Source: Mucilaginibacter defluvii
Lineage (GTDB): Bacteria; Bacteroidota; Bacteroidia; Sphingobacteriales; Sphingobacteriaceae
Assembly (NCBI RefSeq): GCF_039543225.1
Contig: NZ_BAABJI010000001.1
Coordinates: 25,192-89,191 of the forward strand
Direction of reading: 5' to 3'
Length of the DNA: 64,000 bases
The translations under genes were made by a program, and so were the position numbers. The notes below the pieces were generated by a model. It ran no database searches. It had not been told where the DNA came from and saw only the letters and a list, made by a program, of their open reading frames with translations. Positions 17,584 to 26,284 of this stretch are shown here, piece by piece. Each line of letters starts with the position of its first letter. Positions within the stretch are counted from its first letter, which is position 1.

Positions 17584-18717
17584 TTATATCGCTGGAGTGA
17601 ATTTCAAACACACCGGCTTATCAACCTGGGTTGATGTCACCATAGCGCCGATCTTGCCTGTAGCAGGGTCAAGTTTAAATACATTGATGGTATTGGTATC
17701 CTGGTTGCCCACTAGCAGGAATTTGCCTGTTGGGTCGATAGTGAAATTACGGGGAGCTTTGCCGCGGGTTGAGGTGCGGTCAATAAATGTAAGCATGCCG
17801 TTTTGTGGGTTGATGGCATAGGTCACAATCTCATTTGCGTCGCCACGGTTAGAGGCGTATACAAATCTGCCATCAGGCGATACATGAATATCAGCCGCGC
17901 CAACCGCGCCCTTGAACCCATCAGCCAGCATGGTCACGGATTGTATTTGTTTAGGTTTGCCGCCGTTAAATTCAAAAGCGGTAACCTGCCCGGTAATTTC
18001 CTGTACCAGGTACATGTACTTTTTGTCGGGCGTAAAATCAAGGTGACGCGGGCCGCTGCCGGGTGCTACATTTATAAAGTCAACCGGTGCGGGGGTTAGG
18101 GGCTTTGAATCGCCGCTATCATATTTTTTTATGTTAATCTTATCAGTACCGAGGTCAGTCATCAACAGGTACTTTTCATCGGGTGATAAAAAAGCCCCGT
18201 GTGCGTGCGGCCCCGCCTGGCGTTGTTTGTTTACACTGCCGCCGTTATCCTGTATAACCTGTGCTGCAGGTTTTAGCGAGCCATCTTCGTTTATCGGTAA
18301 TGCCGCGAATGATCCGCTGCCGTAATTAGCTACGAACACGTACTTCCTGTCTTTATCGACCGAAATATAACAAGGTGATGAGCCCGCGCTTTTTTGTTTA
18401 TTGATAAAAGTTAAAGCCCCGCCCTTCGGGTCAAAACTGTAAGCATAAACATCGCCATTGTCAGTTTCGCTAACGGCGTACACAAACTTGTTTGTTTTAT
18501 CTACGCAAAGGTAGGATGGGTTAGGTACGTCATCGCTCTGGCTCAGGTAAGCCAAACGGCCTGTCTCGGCGTAGAAGCGATATACCGATATCCCTTTGCT
18601 ATTTTCGGTGCTGTATGCGCCTACAATCAAATCAAATGTTTTGGGCCCTTTTTTCTTGCTTTGTGCGTTCATCATAATAGGAGAGAGCAAGGCCAGTGCC
18701 AATAATAATTTCTTCAT
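17584..18717 (-). CDS. Secreted lactonase family beta-propeller protein
   Basis: The 377-residue product resembles the YbhE/Pgl-type 6-phosphogluconolactonase family, a seven-bladed propeller. A signal peptide (MKKLLLALALLSPIMMNAQS) predicts export, unlike cytoplasmic Pgl. Propeller signatures include YLCVDKTNKFVYAVSE, CYISVDKDRKYVFVANYGSGSF, GPHAHGAFLSPDEKYLLMTDLG and GPRHLDFTPDKKYMYLVQE, plus a repeated FTIDPTGKFLLVGNQDTNTI blade. Because it is exported, the physiological substrate may be a secreted lactone rather than 6-phosphogluconolactone. No pentose-phosphate gene is nearby. Confidence 0.88.
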   Translation of the reverse strand: MKKLLLALALLSPIMMNAQSKKKGPKTFDLIVGAYSTENSKGISVYRFYAETGRLAYLSQSDDVPNPSYLCVDKTNKFVYAVSETDNGDVYAYSFDPKGGALTFINKQKSAGSSPCYISVDKDRKYVFVANYGSGSFAALPINEDGSLKPAAQVIQDNGGSVNKQRQAGPHAHGAFLSPDEKYLLMTDLGTDKINIKKYDSGDSKPLTPAPVDFINVAPGSGPRHLDFTPDKKYMYLVQEITGQVTAFEFNGGKPKQIQSVTMLADGFKGAVGAADIHVSPDGRFVYASNRGDANEIVTYAINPQNGMLTFIDRTSTRGKAPRNFTIDPTGKFLLVGNQDTNTINVFKLDPATGKIGAMVTSTQVDKPVCLKFTPAI

Positions 18718-18756
18718 AACAATATTGGTGTTTACAATGCAAGGTATGTAAAAAAC

Positions 18757-18779
18757 AAAAAAGCCCCTAAAAAGGGGCT
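18757..18779 (-). terminator. Intrinsic terminator for the pseudouridine synthase gene
   Basis: AGCCCCT (18762-18768) pairs with AGGGGCT (18773-18779). On the minus strand a T6 tract follows. It lies just past the stop at 18784. Confidence 0.88.
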
Positions 18780-18783
18780 CGTT

Positions 18784-20106
18784 TTATAATAAATGTTTTA
18801 ACTGTATCAGTTCTTTCTCTTCAAGATACCGCCAGCGGCCGCGGGGCAAATCCTTTTTAGTAAGGCCGGCGTAAACCACCCTGTCCAGTTTTACCACCTC
18901 GTAACCTAACGACTCGAATATACGGCGTACAATGCGGTTTTTGCCGCTATGTATCTGGATGCCGATCTCACGTTTGCTGCCACCTTGTACGTATGATACA
19001 GAATCAGGTTTAATAAAACCATCCTCCAGCTCAACGCCAAATTCTATTTTGTTGAAGTCGCCCTGGGTTAGGCTTTTGCTTAATTCAACCTGGTAGAGTT
19101 TTACCACGTTGCTACGCGGGTGCGAAAGCTTGTCGGCCAGGTCGCCATCATTGGTCATCAGCAATAAGCCGGTTGTATTGCGGTCCAAACGGCCAACCGG
19201 GTAAATGCGCTCCTTGCTGGCTTTTTCAACCAGGTGCATTACCGTACGGCGTTCCTGCGGATCATCAGTTGTAGTAATATAATCTTTCGGTTTGTTCAGC
19301 AGCACATAAACCATTTTTTCACGCTTCAGCGTTTCGCCGTTGTAGCGTACCACATCCTTGGTAGGGTCAACCTTAAAGCCTAACTCTGATATTACTTCGC
19401 CGTTAACTGAAACCACACCGGCTTCAATCAGCTCATCAGCCTTACGGCGCGAGCATATACCGGCATTCGCTATGTAACGGTTCAGCCTGATCAGGCCGTC
19501 ATTTTCTTTCTCTTTTTTAGGCTCGCTTGGATTTTTACGGCCACGCATATTTCTAACCGGGGCATCACTGCCGTCGTGGTTGTCACGGTTGCGGGTACGG
19601 CGGTCATCTCTTTCGTAAGGCTTGTCCCTAAAATCTGAGGTTTCACGTTTTTTATAACCACCTTCGCTCCGGCCGCGGGTGCCTCTTTCGCCACCATAGC
19701 TTCTTTTTGGCTTGTCGCCATCAGTAGGGCGGCCGCTGTATGGTTTTGAGCGAGAAGATGATGAGTACGGTTTTTTGTCGCCATATTCATTATCCTCGGT
19801 ATTGCGTTTTGGCCTGTCGGCTGATTCCGAACGGCTTGAAAACGGCCTGTCGCCACGAGAGGCAAACGGCTTATCGCCTCGGGACGAAAACGGTTTACGC
19901 TCGCCAGATGAGAACGATTTTCGTTCACCTGTTTTGTCTTTGTCAAACTTTTTTAAGGGATTGTAGTTATCACCCTGGCCACTTTTTGCGGAGAATTTAC
20001 CGCGGGTGCCTTGTGATGGTCTTTTTGAGTCATCACCTTTTGAGAACTTTTTAGGTGATCTGCTGGACTTGTCGTCGCGACTGTTCCCTGGTCTTTTAAA
20101 TACCAT
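18784..20106 (-). CDS. rRNA pseudouridine synthase (RsuA/RluB family) with long basic N-terminal extension
   Basis: The C-terminal 235 residues hold an S4 RNA-binding domain (IRLNRYIANAGICSRRKADELI, about 206-260). The RsuA/RluB catalytic domain follows, with the active-site context YPVGRLDRNTTGLLLMTNDGDLADKL, whose Asp is the catalytic residue. The first about 200 residues are low-complexity, rich in Arg, Lys, Ser, Gly and Asp, with repeated short units such as SSGERKPFSSRGDKPF. This is disordered and far longer than E. coli RluB. The enzyme should modify 23S or 16S rRNA. It is transcribed alone and ends in a terminator. Confidence 0.93.
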   Translation of the reverse strand: MVFKRPGNSRDDKSSRSPKKFSKGDDSKRPSQGTRGKFSAKSGQGDNYNPLKKFDKDKTGERKSFSSGERKPFSSRGDKPFASRGDRPFSSRSESADRPKRNTEDNEYGDKKPYSSSSRSKPYSGRPTDGDKPKRSYGGERGTRGRSEGGYKKRETSDFRDKPYERDDRRTRNRDNHDGSDAPVRNMRGRKNPSEPKKEKENDGLIRLNRYIANAGICSRRKADELIEAGVVSVNGEVISELGFKVDPTKDVVRYNGETLKREKMVYVLLNKPKDYITTTDDPQERRTVMHLVEKASKERIYPVGRLDRNTTGLLLMTNDGDLADKLSHPRSNVVKLYQVELSKSLTQGDFNKIEFGVELEDGFIKPDSVSYVQGGSKREIGIQIHSGKNRIVRRIFESLGYEVVKLDRVVYAGLTKKDLPRGRWRYLEEKELIQLKHLL

Positions 20107-20265
20107 AATTTTTTGTTTTACGCTTCTCAGCGGAGGAACAAAGTTAGGTTTTTTGTACGGATTTTACAAGTTTTTGTTTGGGCGCAAAAACGGTGTTTAA
20201 CAGTGTTTTAAGATGGTTTTTGAACCGGTTAAAAAACGCTCAAAACACTAAGTAAAATGTAAGTA

Positions 20266-20297
20266 TTTGAAAATGTGAATTATATAACGTACTTTTG
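20266..20297 (+). promoter_or_regulatory. Bacteroidota promoter of the transglycosylase gene
   Basis: TTTG at 20266-20269 and TACTTTTG at 20290-20297 are separated by 20 bases, a full match to the -33/-7 consensus. The start codon is 27 bases downstream. Confidence 0.75.
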
Positions 20298-20324
20298 CCC
20301 CAAGTTTTACATATTGTACACTAA

Positions 20325-21107
20325 ATGGTAGAAAAAGGAATGACAAAAAAACACTTAATTACGTGCTCCGTAATGTTGGTGGTAATAATCATTTCGGCTT
20401 TTGATCTTTCTAATGCAACAGTAGTTAAACGGCCAAGTGTTGCGCATAATGCAACCCGGTTCGCGCTTATTGAACCGCCTGAAGAGGAAGCTGCCGGGTT
20501 TAGTTTTGCTGAGGAGGTTTTGCCTGTTAACAGTAAACGGGTAAGCCGCAAAATTAATTACTCGCTGTGGATGCATTCGTACACAAAAGTTCAGTCGAAC
20601 ATTCTGCATATCAAGGCAGAAAAATTATTTCCGGTAATTGTACCAATACTTGAAAAATATGGTATTCCCGAAGACTTTAAGTACCTGCCTCTTGTTGAAT
20701 CAGGCCTGAAAGAGGGCACATCGCGCAAGGGAGCTCGCGGCTCGTGGCAATTTATGCCAGGTACGGCGCGTAGTTACGGCTTAAAAGTCAACAAAAAGAA
20801 AGATGAGCGCCTTAACTTGCGCAAATCAACTATCGCCGCTTGTAAGTACCTTAATGATTTGTATGACGAGTTTGGCAGCTGGACGTTAGCTGCAGCCGCA
20901 TACAACAATGGGTCTATCAAGCTGGAAAAGGCTATGCACAGGCAAAATGAAGATAATTACTTCCGCATGCGCCTGAACCGCGAAACCGGCATGTATGTTT
21001 ACAAGCTGGTAGCCATGAAAGAGGTTATTGAAAACCCTGAAAAATATGGCTATAAAGAGTTTTACGCCCAGGTTTATAACCAAACCAACCTAATGGCGTT
21101 CAATTAA
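20325..21107 (+). CDS. Lytic transglycosylase, SLT domain
   Basis: This 260-residue murein hydrolase resembles the SLT domain of MltD. A hydrophobic N-terminal segment (about 10-26) targets it to the envelope. The SLT core includes KYLPLVESGL (catalytic Glu125), GARGSWQFMPGTARSYGL and WTLAAAAYNNG. No LysM repeats follow, unlike MltD, so the protein ends shortly after the catalytic domain. It should cleave the MurNAc-GlcNAc bond with formation of 1,6-anhydro ends. The first ATG fits the promoter; a second ATG at 20340 is possible. Confidence 0.92.
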   Translation: MVEKGMTKKHLITCSVMLVVIIISAFDLSNATVVKRPSVAHNATRFALIEPPEEEAAGFSFAEEVLPVNSKRVSRKINYSLWMHSYTKVQSNILHIKAEKLFPVIVPILEKYGIPEDFKYLPLVESGLKEGTSRKGARGSWQFMPGTARSYGLKVNKKKDERLNLRKSTIAACKYLNDLYDEFGSWTLAAAAYNNGSIKLEKAMHRQNEDNYFRMRLNRETGMYVYKLVAMKEVIENPEKYGYKEFYAQVYNQTNLMAFN

Positions 21108-21136
21108 TTATTACCATTTTTACGGAGCACAATTTT

Positions 21137-21169
21137 AGCCCGCCTTAAGTTTAAGGCGGGCTTTTTTTA
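21137..21169 (+). terminator. Intrinsic terminator
   Basis: AGCCCGCCTTAA (21137-21148) pairs perfectly with TTAAGGCGGGCT (21151-21162), then seven T in all. It ends the transglycosylase gene and faces the convergent oxidoreductase gene. Confidence 0.93.
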
Positions 21170-21176
21170 TTGCCAA

Positions 21177-22085
21177 TCAAAAACGTTCTTCCAATATTTC
21201 TTTTCCGGCCGCTACACCGGCCATGGTGCCGCTGGCAATAGCGGCAGATACCGCCCGCATGGGTGATGCCGCATCGCCGCAGGCAAACACACCCGGGATG
21301 CTGGTTTTCTGTATCATGTCTGTTTTTATGTGGCCATTTTCTGTAAACTCGCAGCCCAGTTGCGCTGGTGCGTCTGTATGTTGAAAAAAAGGTAAACGCG
21401 CATACATTGCGCTGAGCATTATGCTGTTGCCACCCTGCAGGTTTACTTTTTTAAGATAACCATTGTCATGCTCAATGCTGGTTACTGGCGCGTTAATAAT
21501 ATTGATGCCGTTGCGTGAGATGGCTGCTTGTTGTTCTGGTGTAAAGGTGGGTTTACCGTTGGTAAATACGGTCAGATCTTTTGTCCAGTTGAAGATAAGT
21601 TTAGCCAGATCGTACCCCATATCGCCATTGGCGAAAATGCCGGTAGGTTCATCGCGATATTCATAACCGTGGCAGTAGGGGCAGTGGATGATAGATATGC
21701 CCCAACACTCCGCAAAGCCATCTATGTCAGGGAAGATATCCTTAATGCCCGCGGCTATGATGATTTTTTTGGCCGAATATTTTTTGTCATCAGCCGTGCT
21801 TACTTCAAAATTATTCGAAGCTCCGGTAACTTCAGTTACTGTTCCGTTAATGTACTGCACATTGGGATAAGCTAGTACATCTTTTTTGGCGGCGGCCAGC
21901 ATATCGGCAGGTTTCCAGCCATCATGCATAACCAGGTTATGCGAATGCGGTGTTTGGCGGTTGCATGGCTTGCCGCTGTCAATTATTAATGTTTTATATA
22001 GAGATCGCCCCAGGGCCAGTCCGGCTGATAAACCGGCGTTGCTGCCACCAATAATAATGACATCGTATGTTGTTTTTGCTTCCAT
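21177..22085 (-). CDS. Thioredoxin-reductase-like FAD/NAD(P) oxidoreductase
   Basis: This 302-residue two-domain flavoprotein has FAD-binding GGSNAGLSAG (13-22), IDSGKPCNRQTPHSHN, the dithiol motif HCPYCHGYEY (CxxC) and the C-terminal FAD motif VFACGDAASPMR. The CPYCHGYE form is typical of a thioredoxin-reductase-like branch that also contains fungal GliT-type dithiol oxidases. Its electron acceptor or substrate is therefore uncertain; it need not reduce thioredoxin. It is transcribed alone, with aconitase upstream on the same strand behind a terminator. Confidence 0.9.
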   Translation of the reverse strand: MEAKTTYDVIIIGGSNAGLSAGLALGRSLYKTLIIDSGKPCNRQTPHSHNLVMHDGWKPADMLAAAKKDVLAYPNVQYINGTVTEVTGASNNFEVSTADDKKYSAKKIIIAAGIKDIFPDIDGFAECWGISIIHCPYCHGYEYRDEPTGIFANGDMGYDLAKLIFNWTKDLTVFTNGKPTFTPEQQAAISRNGINIINAPVTSIEHDNGYLKKVNLQGGNSIMLSAMYARLPFFQHTDAPAQLGCEFTENGHIKTDMIQKTSIPGVFACGDAASPMRAVSAAIASGTMAGVAAGKEILEERF

Positions 22086-22160
22086 GTTGAATAATAATTA
22101 TTGCAACAAAGATGCATTTAAAAAATTATTGTTGATGATGTCCTTTGTCATCAAGACATC

Positions 22161-22199
22161 AAAAACAAAGAAACGCCGCTCAACTTGAGCAGCGTTTCT
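22161..22199 (-). terminator. Intrinsic terminator for aconitase
   Basis: 22169-22199 is a 31-base near-palindrome: 15-bp arms (AGAAACGC...GCGTTTCT) with one mismatch. On the minus strand it is followed by TTTGTTTTTG. Confidence 0.85.
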
Positions 22200-22206
22200 A
22201 TTATAA

Positions 22207-22240
22207 AAAGCTTTATGCTTTCGGCTTTCAGCTTTAAGCT
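22207..22240 (-). repeat. Period-7 AAAG array
   Basis: CTTT recurs at exactly 22211, 22218, 22225 and 22232, so the minus strand reads as four 7-base units of the form AAAGCNG. It lies between the aconitase stop and its terminator. Confidence 0.6.
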
Positions 22241-22243
22241 AAA

Positions 22244-24514
22244 TTAAGCTTTCGCTTGTTGCTTGCGAATGATGTTTAACGCGCCACCTGCTTTAAACCA
22301 CTCAATTTGCTGAGCGTTGTAGGTGTGGTTAACAGCAAAGCTATCCTGCGTGCCATCAGTATGGTGCAATACAACGGTAAGCTGCTTGCCCGGTGCAAAC
22401 TCGGTTAAGCCATTGATGTCGATCTTGTCGTCTTCCTGAATTTTTTCGTAATCAGCAGGGTCGGCAAAGGTGATGGCCAGCATACCTTGTTTTTTAAGGT
22501 TGGTTTCGTGTATACGGGCAAATGATTTTACCAGTATGGCACGTACGCCCAGGTGGCGTGGCTCCATGGCCGCGTGCTCACGTGATGAACCTTCACCATA
22601 ATTTTCGTCGCCTACAACTACAGTACCGATGCCGTGCGCTTTGTAATCGCGCTGGGTAGCAGGTACCGGGCCATATTCGCCGGTTATAGCATTTTTAACA
22701 CTATCAGCACTATTGTTAAAATAGTTGATAGCGCCAATCAGCATGTTGTTTGATATATTATCCAGGTGGCCACGGAATTTTAACCATGGGCCAGCCATCG
22801 AAATATGGTCGGTGGTACATTTACCTTTTGCTTTGATCAGCAGTTTCAAACCTTTAAGGTCCGAGCCTTCCCACGGCGCAAACGGATCAAGCAGTTGTAA
22901 ACGTGCTGATGTCGGACTAACAATTACCTCAACACCACTGCCATCTTCGGCCGGCGCCTGGTAGCCTGCATCTTCAACAGCAAAACCTTGTGCCGGTAGT
23001 TCGATGCCTTGCGGCTCGTCAAACTTGACAGCCTCGCCGTTCTCGTTAACTAATGAGTCGGTAAGCGGGTTAAAGGTCAAATCGCCGGCAATGGCAAATG
23101 CGGTAACGATTTCAGGAGAGGCTACGAACGCGTGTGTGTTCGGGTTGCCGTCCTGGCGTTTAGCAAAGTTACGGTTGAAGGATGTGATAATGGAGTTACG
23201 GCGTGTAGGATCATCAGTATGACGTGCCCATTGGCCGATACACGGACCGCAAGCGTTAGCCAATACCACACCGCCCATTTGAGCAAAGGTATCCAGGTAA
23301 CCATCACGGTCAACCGTGTAGCGTACCTGCTCTGAACCCGGGGTGATGGTAAACTCAGCCTTGGTTTTCAGTTTTTTATCAATAGCCTGCTGGGCGATAG
23401 AAGCCGAACGGGTAATATCCTCGTAAGATGAGTTGGTACATGAACCGATCAAGCCCACCTCTAAAGTAGTAGGCCAGTTGTTCTCTTTAACCGCGGTAGC
23501 GAATTTTGAGATAGGCCATGCCAGATCCGGAGTGAAAGGGCCGTTAACGTGTGGCTCCAACTCGCTCAGGTTAATTTCGATCACCTGGTCAAAGTATTGC
23601 TCAGGGTTAGCGTAAACTTCCTCGTCGCCGGTTAAATGCTCGGCAATCGCGTCGGCAAGCGCGGCGATATCTTCACGCTTGGTGCCTTTCAGGTAAGCGG
23701 CAGCTTTTTCGTCGTAACCAAAGATAGAGGTAGTAGCGCCAATCTCGGCACCCATATTACAGATTGTACCTTTACCGGTGGCTGATAGTGAACGTGCACC
23801 TTCGCCAAAGTATTCAACAATAGCGCCTGTACCACCCTTTACAGTAAGTATACCGGCAACTTTTAAAATCACGTCCTTAGCTGAAGCCCAGCCTGATAGC
23901 TTGCCCGTTAATTTAACACCGATCAGTTTAGGGAATTTTAGCTCCCATGGCAAACCGGCCATTACGTCGCAGGCATCAGCGCCGCCAACACCAATAGCGA
24001 TCATGCCTAAGCCGCCCGCGTTGGGTGTGTGTGAGTCGGTACCGATCATCATACCACCCGGGAAAGCATAGTTTTCTAACACTACCTGGTGAATAATACC
24101 TGCACCGGCTTTCCAGAAACCGATACCATATTTATCAGATACTGAAGCAAGGAAATCGTAAACCTCTTTATTTACATTGTTGGCGGTGTTAAGGTCATCA
24201 ACAGCGCCAATTTTGGCTTGAATTAAGTGATCGCAGTGTACAGTTGAAGGTACAGCCACTTTTGGGCGACCGGCCTGCATAAACTGTAAAAGCGCCATCT
24301 GCGCGGTAGCATCCTGCATGGCCACGCGGTCAGGTGCAAAGTCAACATAATCGGTACCACGGGTGTACGCTGTAGTTGCTTCTCCGCCTGAAAGGTGCGC
24401 GTATAAAATTTTCTCGGTTAATGTAAGGGGTTTACCGGTAGCCTTGCGGGCAGCCTCAACGCGGCTTCCGTAACGCTCGTAAACCTTTTTGATCATATCA
24501 ATATCAAAAGCCAT
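22244..24514 (-). CDS. acn: Aconitate hydratase
   Basis: This 756-residue enzyme converts citrate to isocitrate in the TCA cycle and resembles the mitochondrial-type aconitases. Iron-sulfur cysteines lie in [13 protein letters not shown] and ACGPCIGQW. Other signatures include [47 protein letters not shown] and [22 protein letters not shown]. All four structural domains are present, so the length is normal for the family. The C-terminus ends in a Lys/Gln/Ala tail. No other TCA gene is adjacent. Confidence 0.97.
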   Translation of the reverse strand: MAFDIDMIKKVYERYGSRVEAARKATGKPLTLTEKILYAHLSGGEATTAYTRGTDYVDFAPDRVAMQDATAQMALLQFMQAGRPKVAVPSTVHCDHLIQAKIGAVDDLNTANNVNKEVYDFLASVSDKYGIGFWKAGAGIIHQVVLENYAFPGGMMIGTDSHTPNAGGLGMIAIGVGGADACDVMAGLPWELKFPKLIGVKLTGKLSGWASAKDVILKVAGILTVKGGTGAIVEYFGEGARSLSATGKGTICNMGAEIGATTSIFGYDEKAAAYLKGTKREDIAALADAIAEHLTGDEEVYANPEQYFDQVIEINLSELEPHVNGPFTPDLAWPISKFATAVKENNWPTTLEVGLIGSCTNSSYEDITRSASIAQQAIDKKLKTKAEFTITPGSEQVRYTVDRDGYLDTFAQMGGVVLANACGPCIGQWARHTDDPTRRNSIITSFNRNFAKRQDGNPNTHAFVASPEIVTAFAIAGDLTFNPLTDSLVNENGEAVKFDEPQGIELPAQGFAVEDAGYQAPAEDGSGVEVIVSPTSARLQLLDPFAPWEGSDLKGLKLLIKAKGKCTTDHISMAGPWLKFRGHLDNISNNMLIGAINYFNNSADSVKNAITGEYGPVPATQRDYKAHGIGTVVVGDENYGEGSSREHAAMEPRHLGVRAILVKSFARIHETNLKKQGMLAITFADPADYEKIQEDDKIDINGLTEFAPGKQLTVVLHHTDGTQDSFAVNHTYNAQQIEWFKAGGALNIIRKQQAKA

Positions 24515-24737
24515 TATTATTTGATCTTAAGGTGAGTAAAATAGCAAGAAATACCCTTGCTGCTTTTAGCGGCGAATTTACAAAATATAAACACTAAAAG
24601 CTGTCAGCGGTTTGTACAAATGTTATTTGGATATATTCTAAATAAATAGTAGTTTGTTTTGACAGTCAGGCTGAATGCCGAAGGGTTTAAACAGTGCACG
24701 ATGCATAAACTTATGTGCCTTGCTGTTGTTAAAATAT

Positions 24738-24745
24738 TAATTTTG
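24738..24745 (+). promoter_or_regulatory. -7 promoter box upstream of the DUF2442-like gene
   Basis: TAATTTTG matches TAnnTTTG, 23 bases before the start codon. AAAGGAAG lies 6 bases before the ATG, one of the few Shine-Dalgarno-like sequences in the window. Confidence 0.5.
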
Positions 24746-24768
24746 ATGTTTAATTAAAAGGAAGTTTT

Positions 24769-24981
24769 ATGGCACTGTTCACATCGCGAAAGCAGAAAAA
24801 AGATATTAAGGTAAGCTTTAACAACGGCTTGCTATATGTAGAGAGCGATGGCAAAAGCCAGGCATTCCCGCTTGATTTTTACCCTAAATTGCTTAACGCT
24901 ACCGAGGAAGAACAGGCAGACTGGGAACTTACCGGCAACGGTATACGCTGGAATAAGCTGGATGTTGATATTTTGCTTTAA
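24769..24981 (+). CDS. DUF2442 domain protein
   Basis: This 70-residue protein looks like the DUF2442 family: IKVSFNNGLLYVESDGKSQAFPLDFYPKL followed by WELTGNGIRWNKLDVDI. Family members are small proteins often paired with toxins or regulatory genes, but their biochemical role is unknown. Here the stop codon is 11 bases before the start of the repeat-protein gene, so the two are very probably one transcript. A purine-rich ribosome site precedes the start. Confidence 0.8.
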   Translation: MALFTSRKQKKDIKVSFNNGLLYVESDGKSQAFPLDFYPKLLNATEEEQADWELTGNGIRWNKLDVDILL

Positions 24982-24992
24982 TTTGCAGGCGG

Positions 24993-26168
24993 ATGCTAAC
25001 CTTTGAGGATTTTTTTAAGAAAAAGAAGATAGACCTTGCCGCGCTGCAGCAGGGCGATCACGCGCTATACGGTGAGTTTAAGGACCATTACGAGGCTATG
25101 GGCGAAAAAAGCTTTGACCATACCAAAAAATTCTGGTTCAATAAACTGCGCAGGCAATATCATTTAGCACCCGAGGTTAAGGTCGAAAAAATTCGTGAGG
25201 AGAACCAACTTGCCGAGCAAACCGTTGTAGAAACGCTGACCGAGCCGGCCAGGCAGGCGCCAAAAGAAGCGGACGGCATTGCCGATGCCCCGGCGGCTAA
25301 ACCTAAAGTTGGCTTTACGCCAAAATTCAGGGCGGCAAATGTTCCAAAACCTGCCGAAGATGCGGCGCAACCTAAAGCGGGGCCAGTCGGCGAAGAAAAA
25401 TCAGCAGAAGAAACTGTACATGCTAAACCCAAAATAGGCTTTACGCCAAAATTCAGAGCAGCCAATCCGCCGAAACCGGTTGAAGAAACGGTTCAGCCTA
25501 AAGCAGAAGAAACACCTTTAGTTGAGGATAAACCTGCCGAAGATGTACCGGCAGCAAAACCGAAGATGGGTTTTACACCTAAGTTCCGTGCTGTCAACGC
25601 GCCGAAGCCTGTAGATGATGCAGCTCATCCAAAGGTGGAAGAAAAGCCTGCGGTTGAAGATGAATTTGCAGAAGAAAAACCTGCTGTACCAAAGTTGGGT
25701 TTTACGCCAACGTTCCGTGCAGCCAACGCGCCGAAACCTGTTGATGATGCAGCTCAGCCAAAGGCAGAAGAAAAGCCTGCGGTTGAAGATGAATTTGCAG
25801 AAGAAAAACCTGCTGTACCAAAGTTGGGTTTTACGCCAAAGTTCCGCGCAGCCAATGCGCCGAAGCCTGCTGATGATGTAGTTCAACCAAAAGCAGTGGA
25901 GTCGCCTGCTATTGAGGATAAACCGGAAGAAGCAACGCCAGCCGCGAAACCTAAACTCGGCTTTACGCCTAAATTCCGGGCATCCAATGCGCCTAAACCT
26001 GCCGATGATACGGCTCAACCTAAAGCTGAATCGGCCGGAGATGATAATGCCGTTGATCATAAAACAGAACAAGAAACACCCGCAGCACCTAAACTTGGTT
26101 TTAAGCCACGGTTTCGTGCAGGCGGCCAGCCTCAATCAGACGGCGATAAAACGGCTGACAGCGAGTAA
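24993..26168 (+). CDS. Repeat protein with seven GFTPKFRA-type units
   Basis: The first 60 residues form a distinct charged helical domain (MLTFEDFFKKKKIDL, then GEKSFDHTKKFWFNKLRRQYHL). After an acidic linker, seven copies of a 42-46-residue unit follow, each with a conserved PKxGFTPKFRAxN core; the GF pairs start at residues 107, 149, 193, 236, 279, 323 and 369. Between cores the sequence is acidic and Pro/Ala-rich, probably disordered. Units 3 to 5 are nearly identical in DNA with a 129-bp period. No signal peptide or membrane segment. Function unknown. The basic-aromatic cores on an acidic string suggest a multivalent binding scaffold, but that is inference. It is co-transcribed with the DUF2442 gene. 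Confidence 0.85.
   Translation: MLTFEDFFKKKKIDLAALQQGDHALYGEFKDHYEAMGEKSFDHTKKFWFNKLRRQYHLAPEVKVEKIREENQLAEQTVVETLTEPARQAPKEADGIADAPAAKPKVGFTPKFRAANVPKPAEDAAQPKAGPVGEEKSAEETVHAKPKIGFTPKFRAANPPKPVEETVQPKAEETPLVEDKPAEDVPAAKPKMGFTPKFRAVNAPKPVDDAAHPKVEEKPAVEDEFAEEKPAVPKLGFTPTFRAANAPKPVDDAAQPKAEEKPAVEDEFAEEKPAVPKLGFTPKFRAANAPKPADDVVQPKAVESPAIEDKPEEATPAAKPKLGFTPKFRASNAPKPADDTAQPKAESAGDDNAVDHKTEQETPAAPKLGFKPRFRAGGQPQSDGDKTADSE
25616..25873 (+). repeat. Two near-identical 129-bp coding repeats
   Basis: 25616-25744 and 25745-25873 differ at only a few positions and begin GATGCAGCTCA. They encode units 3-4 and 4-5 of the repeat protein, so they look like a recent in-frame duplication. Confidence 0.8.
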
Positions 26169-26284
26169 TTTGTTGCTTGTTTAAACACGTAAAACCCGCC
26201 ATTTAAGGCGCTTTCGCCCTGTACCAGCGATTTTACAAAGCGATAACACTTTTGACATAAATTGCTGTTAACATTGCAACCGAA

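Noticed and set aside
19491..19946. Second minus-strand frame in the pseudouridine synthase extension
   Set aside because: Same strand, different frame, within a low-complexity coding stretch; it only reflects the repeat composition.
25616..25873. Possible CRISPR-like array
   Set aside because: The repeats are 129 bp, in frame and part of a protein; there are no unique spacers.
25518..26135. 205-residue minus-strand open frame opposite the repeat protein
   Set aside because: It is the mirror of a repetitive coding region; the repeats keep the antisense frame open. Its Arg/Phe/Trp-rich composition is not protein-like.
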